Part shown: piece by piece, positions 1-5,059 of the stretch
How the letters are laid out: the number at the start of each line of letters is the position of its first letter
Numbering within the stretch: position 1 is the first letter of the stretch
The notes under the pieces: model-generated
What the model saw: only the letters and a program-made list of their open reading frames with translations
What the model was told of the DNA's origin: nothing
Database searches by the model: none
Assembly (NCBI GenBank): GCA_031259655.1
Contig: JAIRLF010000240.1
Coordinates: 1-5,059 of the forward strand
Direction of reading: 5' to 3'
Length of the DNA: 5,059 nt
Source: Prevotellaceae bacterium
Lineage (GTDB): Bacteria; Bacteroidota; Bacteroidia; Bacteroidales; UBA932
Translations under genes and position numbers: made by a program

Positions 1-199
<199 letters not shown>

Positions 200-257
200 A
201 AAAACACTTTTTAATCTTTACTTATAAATTCTAAAAACTATTCTCAAAAAAACGGAG

Positions 258-288
258 CAAAGTTAGAATAAAGTTTTCATTTGGCAAA
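258..288 (-). promoter_or_regulatory. Candidate leftward Bacteroides-type promoter
   Basis: Read leftward, this has TTTG (285-288) as the -33 element and TAACTTTG (258-265) as the -7 element, an exact TAnnTTTG match, with 19 bases between them, which is the usual Bacteroidota spacing. Transcription would start near 250 and run toward the microsatellite, divergent from the GH78 gene. The only open frame it could serve is the weak one beginning at 199, with a leader of about 50 bases. A chance match in AT-rich DNA is possible, but both elements and the spacing agree. Confidence 0.42.
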
Positions 289-621
289 ACAAAACACGAC
301 AAAAAATGTATAACAACGATTATTTTTTTTGTTCATGCCGACACTACAGCTTTAAATACAATCGTTTAGAAAGAGTAAAAAAGTTTAATATTTTTTCGCA
401 AAACGCCTGAAATTTTCTATAAATGAGTCGTTATTTTCGTGCGATAAAAACTTTTTAGCATTACCGGCTATTATATAGACGCAAAATATGGCGTCTCTAC
501 GTAGATTCAAATTGTCGCATCGTCATTGCGAACATATCTCCGCCCTCGTCATACTTCCTTCTATTTCAATATTTACGTAAAAAAAGGGGATTTTGTCGTA
601 CACCCTTTCTTCCCTTTTTCC
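289..621. other. AT-rich intergenic region without a recognisable gene
   Basis: Stop codons interrupt all frames and no convincing protein or tRNA is visible. The only structure I see is the imperfect palindrome at 474-499, annotated separately, and short homopolymer runs such as eight T at 323-330 and seven A at 579-585. A possible 8-pair stem (581-588 with 612-619) has a 23-base loop and is too weak to call. The region probably holds upstream control DNA for the GH78 gene and remains of a dispersed repeat. Confidence 0.6.
474..499. repeat. Imperfect palindrome, possible dispersed repeat remnant
   Basis: Arms TATAGACGC (474-482) and GCGTCTCTA (491-499) pair at eight of nine positions around an eight-base AAAATATG loop. 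There is no T-tract on either side, so it is not a terminator. From memory, palindromes built on TAGAGACGC/GCGTCTCTA occur as intergenic repeats in several Bacteroidota genomes. The single mismatch fits a decayed copy. That identification is inference; only the inverted repeat is seen directly. Confidence 0.45.
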
Positions 622-650
622 TTTGGAATCAAAAATATTTTTTACATTTG
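622..650 (+). promoter_or_regulatory. Probable Bacteroides-type promoter of the GH78 gene
   Basis: TTTG (622-625) serves as the -33 element and TACATTTG (643-650) is an exact match to the -7 consensus TAnnTTTG. It is the only rightward match in the upstream region. The gap of 17 bases is slightly shorter than the usual 19 or so. Transcription would start around 654-658, leaving a short leader of about 15-19 bases before the ATG at 673, with no room for a riboswitch or attenuator. Confidence 0.6.
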
Positions 651-672
651 CACATTATTTAAACTATAAATT

Positions 673-3405
673 ATGTTGATACTAAGAAGAAGACTTTTAA
701 AATTATGCAGAAAAAGATGGACATATATTTTTTTCTGTGCAATATTTTTGAACGCTTGCCGTTCCGGAGACGAAATCAGGGTATATGACCTTCGTTGCGA
801 GCACATCGTTAATCCGCTTGGCATAGACAGGGAGACGCCGCGGTTCAGCTGGAAAATCGCCTGTCCTTCCGGCGACAGGGGACAGGAGCAAACCGCGTAT
901 CGCATCCTTATCGCATCGTCGCCCGAAAAACTCAAACGCGACGAAGCCGATATCTGGGACAGCAAAACCGTTACATCAGGTTCTTCGCACCTGATTCCGT
1001 TTCAAGGCGACAAGCTTGTCTCGGGAGAAGATTACTACTGGAAAGTTATGATTTACGACAGCAAAAATAACGCCTCGGGATGGAGTTCTACTGCACGTTT
1101 TTCGATGGGGCTGCTCGACCGTTCCGATTGGAAAGGGCTATGGATTAAACATCCCGAAGCCGCTCCCGAACGACATATCTGGTTTCGGCAAAGGCTGAAT
1201 GTCGACAACAAAGTCGCCTCCGCTTTCGTTCACATCGCCTCGACCGGTTATCACGAACTGTACATCAACGGGCAAAAAGCGGACGAACGTCTGCTTGCGC
1301 CGGCTCTCGCCCGTCTCGACAAAAGAGTTCTGTACGTAACCTACGACATCGCGCCTCTGCTCAAAAAGGGAGACAACCTCGTTGCCCTGTGGTACGGACC
1401 CGGCTGGTCGCGCTACAACTTTTTCGCTCCAAACGTCGACCAGGCTTTTCTGCTGCAACTGAACGGCACGACAAAGAACGGCGAAACATTCTCGCTCTGT
1501 TCCGACGAAAAATGGAAATGCTCCGAGAGTTACAGCCGCAATTCCGGAGAATTCCGGTTTCTCGACATGGGCGGCGAAGAAGTCGATGGACGTCTTTACT
1601 CCGAAGACTGGAACACAATCGCTTTCGACGACAGTCAATGGATTAATCCCGTGTCGACGACCCCGTTGAAAAGAGGCGGCGAACCCGTCCTGTCGGCTCA
1701 AATGACCGACGTCACAAGGATTATCGAAACCATTCCGGCAAAACGCCTTATCGACACAATTCCCGGAATGTGGAGAGTGGACATGGGTAAAAATTTCACC
1801 GGATTCGTCGAAGCGAGTTTCAACGGTCTGCAAAAAGGCGACACCGTCGTCATCAAAACCTCCGACCGGCACGATGTGATTGACGAATACGGACAGGAAT
1901 CTTTCTATATCGCACGCGGCGAAAACGGAGAGACATTTCGCAACCGCTTCAATTTCTCCGCCGGGAGATATCTGCACTTCATCGGGTTGAACGCTCCGCC
2001 GGAACTTTCCGCAGTGAAAGGTTATGCCATATCGAGCGCAGCTCAACGGACAGGTTACTTCGAATGTTCCGACAGTCTGTTTAACCGTATTTACGACGTC
2101 GACCGCTGGACATACGAAATATGCACTCTCGAAGGCTTTACCGTCGATTGTCCGCATCGCGAACGTCTGGGCTACGGCTCCGAAGGCGCTTATCAGACAA
2201 CTTGGGGGCTGGGATTGCCGTGTTTCGCTTCGGGAGCTTTCTATATCAAAAACGTGCGCGACTGGAGCGACGTCCAAACACGAAACGGCTGGATTCACAA
2301 CACCGCTCCGCAGATTAACCACATGTGGGGAGGCCCGCTGTACGGAAACGCAAACATGAACATCGCATGGGAACATTATCTCGCCCACGGCGATAAAAAT
2401 ATACTGGAACAGGCTTTCGGAACAAGTAAACGATGGCTGGAGTTTCTGCATACTCATGTCGCCGACGGAATGTTGGTCTCGTACGATTCGCACGGCTATT
2501 TCATCGGCGACTGGCTCGGTCCGGGACATCGCACCGAATTTGGAAACACAATACAGGCTTTGTTCTTCAACAATTGCGCTTATGCAATGACGCTCGAACT
2601 GTTTTGCAGAATTGCCGAATTGCTCGAACGCGACGACGAAACGACCGTCTATCGCGAACGACTTGCTACTCTGCGCGCAAAAGTCCACGAAACATACTAC
2701 AATCCAAAAGTAAACAGCTATCTCGACGGCGACCAGGTGAGGACTTCGTTCGCGCTATATGCCGGGATATTTCCCGACAGTCTGCGTCCTGCCGCCCTGA
2801 AACATCTCGAAGAAGACATGACCGGAGCGCATCCGTATTTCGATATCGGAAGTTCGAGCCGTTACCCGTATTTCAAGACGCTTTTCGCCGAACCGCGATT
2901 CCACGAAATCATCGCTAATATTCTTGCGAAAACAAGCAGTCCTGGATACGGATATATCCTTTCACAAGGCGAAACGGCTTGGACGGAGGTTTGGGAAGCC
3001 AATGAACCGGCTCGTATCCACACTTCTTTCACCGGCATTTCGGCATGGTTTATCAAAGGACTTGCCGGCATCGAGCCGAGCATCGAAGGTCCGGGATATC
3101 GCATTTTCACGATACGTCCGAACATTGTTAAACGGCTCGACTACGCAAAAGCTGCGGTAGAATCGCCATACGGTCTGATAGAAAGCGGATGGAAAAAGTC
3201 CGGCAACACGGTTGTCTATGAGATTTCTGTTCCGGCAGGCTCGGAAGCGCGCATATATCTACACGCCCGTGCATCCGAAATAACCGAAAACGGACAACCC
3301 CTCGCATCAATTCAAGGACTCGAAGTCATTGAAGAAAAAGACGGATATGTGCAAATTCTCGCAAAGTCGGGAAAATTCATTCTGGATCAGAATTTTCAGA
3401 ATTAA
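673..3405 (+). CDS. GH78-type alpha-L-rhamnosidase, lipoprotein (910 aa)
   Basis: This is an exported glycosidase that should release terminal alpha-L-rhamnose from plant polysaccharide side chains or glycoconjugates. The layout follows bacterial GH78: basic signal (1-28) with lipobox LNAC and lipid-attachment Cys29; a fibronectin-III-like beta domain (about 36-146); the Bac_rhamnosid_N carbohydrate-binding-like domain (about 168-330, with GYHELYINGQKADERLL and KGDNLVALWYGPGW); a beta-sandwich linker (about 345-455); the (alpha/alpha)6 catalytic barrel (about 460-800); and a C-terminal beta domain (about 805-900). Likely catalytic residues are Glu497 (general acid, in DCPHRERLGYG) and Glu772 (general base, in GETAWTEVW), with Asp613 in GDWLGPG and His783. 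Length is normal for the family. The ATG at 673 is chosen because it gives the whole signal peptide and follows the promoter closely; the next in-frame Met is residue 126. CRSGDE after the lipobox has acidic residues that may favour surface display. Family assignment is firm; the exact substrate is not readable. Confidence 0.95.
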   Translation: MLILRRRLLKLCRKRWTYIFFCAIFLNACRSGDEIRVYDLRCEHIVNPLGIDRETPRFSWKIACPSGDRGQEQTAYRILIASSPEKLKRDEADIWDSKTVTSGSSHLIPFQGDKLVSGEDYYWKVMIYDSKNNASGWSSTARFSMGLLDRSDWKGLWIKHPEAAPERHIWFRQRLNVDNKVASAFVHIASTGYHELYINGQKADERLLAPALARLDKRVLYVTYDIAPLLKKGDNLVALWYGPGWSRYNFFAPNVDQAFLLQLNGTTKNGETFSLCSDEKWKCSESYSRNSGEFRFLDMGGEEVDGRLYSEDWNTIAFDDSQWINPVSTTPLKRGGEPVLSAQMTDVTRIIETIPAKRLIDTIPGMWRVDMGKNFTGFVEASFNGLQKGDTVVIKTSDRHDVIDEYGQESFYIARGENGETFRNRFNFSAGRYLHFIGLNAPPELSAVKGYAISSAAQRTGYFECSDSLFNRIYDVDRWTYEICTLEGFTVDCPHRERLGYGSEGAYQTTWGLGLPCFASGAFYIKNVRDWSDVQTRNGWIHNTAPQINHMWGGPLYGNANMNIAWEHYLAHGDKNILEQAFGTSKRWLEFLHTHVADGMLVSYDSHGYFIGDWLGPGHRTEFGNTIQALFFNNCAYAMTLELFCRIAELLERDDETTVYRERLATLRAKVHETYYNPKVNSYLDGDQVRTSFALYAGIFPDSLRPAALKHLEEDMTGAHPYFDIGSSSRYPYFKTLFAEPRFHEIIANILAKTSSPGYGYILSQGETAWTEVWEANEPARIHTSFTGISAWFIKGLAGIEPSIEGPGYRIFTIRPNIVKRLDYAKAAVESPYGLIESGWKKSGNTVVYEISVPAGSEARIYLHARASEITENGQPLASIQGLEVIEEKDGYVQILAKSGKFILDQNFQN

Positions 3406-3468
3406 AGAATGAACAGAATGACAGAAAAGAATGAACAGAAAAGAACGAACAGAAAAGAACGAACAGAA
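3406..3468. repeat. Purine-rich intercistronic tandem repeat, 14-base unit
   Basis: Directly after the GH78 stop codon come two shorter related units, AGAATGAAC and AGAATGAC, then three 14-base copies: AGAAAAGAATGAAC (3423-3436) and two identical AGAAAAGAACGAAC (3437-3450, 3451-3464), ending in a partial AGAA. The + strand is almost all A and G, with no self-complementarity, so the transcript would be unstructured here. There is no hairpin with a T-tract and no TAnnTTTG motif in the gap, which favours cotranscription of the two flanking genes. Copy number could change by slippage. Confidence 0.92.
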
Positions 3469-3497
3469 TTATCCGGAAAAAGAAATTTTTAATTATT

Positions 3498-5059
3498 ATG
3501 AAACATAAATATACAATTTTCATTTTTGCTACAATTTTAGCATTATTTTTCAATGTACGGGTTCGAGCTGCTTCGGATTCGGTACAGACAAGTCAACCGT
3601 TGAACGTCTTGGCATCGCAGTTCGAAAATCCGCCGATGGAATATCGTCCCTGTGTCTGGTGGCACTGGCTCGGCAGCAACTTTACCACGCAAGGCATTAC
3701 AAAAGACTTGGAAGCAATGGCGGAAAGCGGTATTGGCGGCGCATGTATTTTCAACATCGCTTCCTCGGTGCAGGAAAGTCATTCACCGATGGAAAATCTG
3801 CCTTTCCCCGAACAGACTTTCCGCAGTCCTGCCTACTGGAATGCCATGCGGCACACCATGAAAGAATCCAAACGCCTCGGACTGACAATGGGGCTGCACG
3901 GAACGCCGGGCTATGCCACCACCGGCGGACCCTGGATACCCGAAGAACGCGGCATGAAGGCGATTATCAGCAGTAAAACTGTCGTTGAAGGCGGAAAAAC
4001 AGTTGAAATAGCTTTGCCGAAACCCGAACTGCCCGAATTTACCGGTTACGATTCGCGCTGTTTGCCGAACTACAAACCTCATAAGGCAAGTTTGTACTGG
4101 GATATTACCGTAATGGCTGTCCCGGAAAAAGAGAATGTGACGGTGAACGATATTGTCGAAATCAATCGGTTTATTGATAAAAACGGGAATCTGAAATGGG
4201 AGGCTCCTGCCGGGCGCTGGACGATTTACCGCTACGGCTACGCACCCACGATGGCGCATCCGCATCCCTTACCCGACGATATCATCGGACGCTCATGGGA
4301 AGTGGATAAAATGAGCCGCGAAGACAATGTCTTTCACTGGACGCAACTGCTTGCTCCCCTGAAAGAGCATATCGGCGAATATTTCGGCAATACTTTCCAA
4401 TATATTTGGGTGGACAGTTACGAAAGCGGCTATCAGAACTGGACAAAAGATTTTCGCGAACAGTTCCGTCGCCTGAAAAACTACGATGTGTTGCAGTGGA
4501 TAGCGCTTTTTCAGTACCGTACAGGCAAAGTTCTGGAACATAAATTCAACGCATGGACAAACAATAAACTGCAAACGGATTTGCCGGAATTTAAACAGTT
4601 TTTGAAAGATTATGACGAGGTTGTCAATCGCCTGTATATGGACAACGGTTTTGCGGTCGCCAAAGAAATGCTGCACTCTTACGGGTTGAAACTCTATTGG
4701 GAACCTTACGGCGGACCGTTTTCAACTTCTGAGGGTACGGCTATGGCGGACGTAGCTGCAGATGAATTTTGGACGGGCGGCAACGGCCGATTCTCGTTAA
4801 ACATTCCACGAGCAGCCAAGCAGTTCGGGAAAAGAATCATCGGAGCCGAAGCCTTCACCGGACCGCCGATGCTCAGCAAATACACCGAAGACCCTGCCTT
4901 CCTGAAACCAACAGCCGACGGCGGTTATGTTTCCGGAGCAAACAAATACTGGCTGCATCACTGGGTGCATCAGCCTTTCGACGACAAATACCAGCCGGGC
5001 ATAGGAATGGGCTGGTGGGGTACGCATTTCAGCAGATACCAGACATGGGCAAAACCCGG
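3498..5059 (+). CDS. GH106-type alpha-L-rhamnosidase, N-terminal part (cut by window end)
   Basis: This should be a periplasmic alpha-L-rhamnosidase. The frame is open for 520 codons to the window edge with no stop; family members are usually around 900-1100 residues, so about half is seen. The start gives a clean signal peptide: MKHKY, a hydrophobic core at residues 6-18, and a signal peptidase I site after VRA (Ala24). There is no lipobox cysteine. Family hallmarks in order: RPCVWWHWLGSN (50-61), GTPGYATTGGPW (135-146), YIWVDSYESG (302-311), WEPYGG (401-406), GAEAFTG (449-455), HHWVHQPF (487-494) and GMGWWGTHFSRYQTW near the edge. Glu309, Glu402 and Glu451 are the best candidates for catalytic acid and base; I cannot assign them without an alignment. 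The gap of 92 bases from the GH78 gene has no terminator, suggesting one operon. No Shine-Dalgarno is seen, only AT-rich DNA before the ATG. The family call is confident; the substrate is unknown. Confidence 0.9.
   Translation, partial: MKHKYTIFIFATILALFFNVRVRAASDSVQTSQPLNVLASQFENPPMEYRPCVWWHWLGSNFTTQGITKDLEAMAESGIGGACIFNIASSVQESHSPMENLPFPEQTFRSPAYWNAMRHTMKESKRLGLTMGLHGTPGYATTGGPWIPEERGMKAIISSKTVVEGGKTVEIALPKPELPEFTGYDSRCLPNYKPHKASLYWDITVMAVPEKENVTVNDIVEINRFIDKNGNLKWEAPAGRWTIYRYGYAPTMAHPHPLPDDIIGRSWEVDKMSREDNVFHWTQLLAPLKEHIGEYFGNTFQYIWVDSYESGYQNWTKDFREQFRRLKNYDVLQWIALFQYRTGKVLEHKFNAWTNNKLQTDLPEFKQFLKDYDEVVNRLYMDNGFAVAKEMLHSYGLKLYWEPYGGPFSTSEGTAMADVAADEFWTGGNGRFSLNIPRAAKQFGKRIIGAEAFTGPPMLSKYTEDPAFLKPTADGGYVSGANKYWLHHWVHQPFDDKYQPGIGMGWWGTHFSRYQTWAKP

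Noticed and set aside
581..619. AAAAAGGG / CCCTTTTT inverted repeat upstream of the GH78 promoter
   Set aside because: The loop would be 23 bases and five of eight pairs are A-T. It is not stable enough to call a terminator or operator.
630..637. Leftward -7-like element (CAAAAATA on the + strand)
   Set aside because: No TTTG element lies at the proper distance upstream on the - strand, and the match lies in an A/T run within the rightward promoter region.
1138..2688. A 516-codon open frame on the - strand inside the GH78 gene
   Set aside because: It is antisense to an unmistakable enzyme. Its composition is rich in Val, Phe, Ser and Cys, as expected from reading the complement of codons such as GAC, GAA and TCG, and it shows no family motif or promoter. 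It is a by-product of codon bias.
3406..3468. The intercistronic repeat as a CRISPR array
   Set aside because: The units are 14 bases long and directly contiguous with no spacers, which is a simple tandem repeat.
3783..4676. Open frames of 160 and 127 codons on the - strand inside the GH106 gene
   Set aside because: Both are antisense to well-conserved GH106 motifs, and neither shows a recognisable domain or an upstream promoter.

Overview
The window looks like Bacteroidota DNA, most likely from a gut-type or polysaccharide-degrading member of Bacteroidales. Three things suggest this: promoter-like sequences of the Bacteroides type (TTTG and TAnnTTTG) in place of -35/-10 boxes, coding starts preceded by AT-rich DNA without a Shine-Dalgarno, and two adjacent exported alpha-L-rhamnosidase-type glycoside hydrolases, one with a lipoprotein signal. 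The exact genus cannot be read from the sequence.

Layout. Positions 1-48 are a compound dinucleotide microsatellite, (TC)17 then (TG)7, at the window edge. Positions 50-672 are visibly more AT-rich and hold no convincing complete gene. They contain a terminator-like hairpin with a T-tract (77-98, + strand), a leftward promoter candidate with good spacing (258-288, - strand), a weak leftward open frame that runs from 199 through the microsatellite and off the window, an imperfect palindrome of the dispersed-repeat kind (474-499), and a rightward promoter candidate (622-650) just before the first real gene.

From 673 to 3405 is a complete 910-residue GH78-type alpha-L-rhamnosidase with a lipobox. 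A 92-base gap follows, mostly filled by a purine-rich 14-base tandem repeat with no terminator hairpin. From 3498 to the window end is the first 520 residues of a GH106-type alpha-L-rhamnosidase with an ordinary signal peptide, cut by the window edge.

Working together. The two genes are co-oriented with no visible terminator or second promoter between them, so they probably form an operon. Both families remove terminal alpha-L-rhamnose. One enzyme is predicted to be membrane-anchored and the other soluble in the periplasm, which suits stepwise trimming of a rhamnose-bearing glycan such as a pectin side chain (rhamnogalacturonan) or an arabinogalactan. The window shows no SusC/SusD pair, regulator or transporter, so the full polysaccharide utilization locus, if there is one, lies outside. 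I found no clearly new biological system. The least explained parts are the left-edge microsatellite with its leftward promoter and open frame, and the intercistronic minisatellite.
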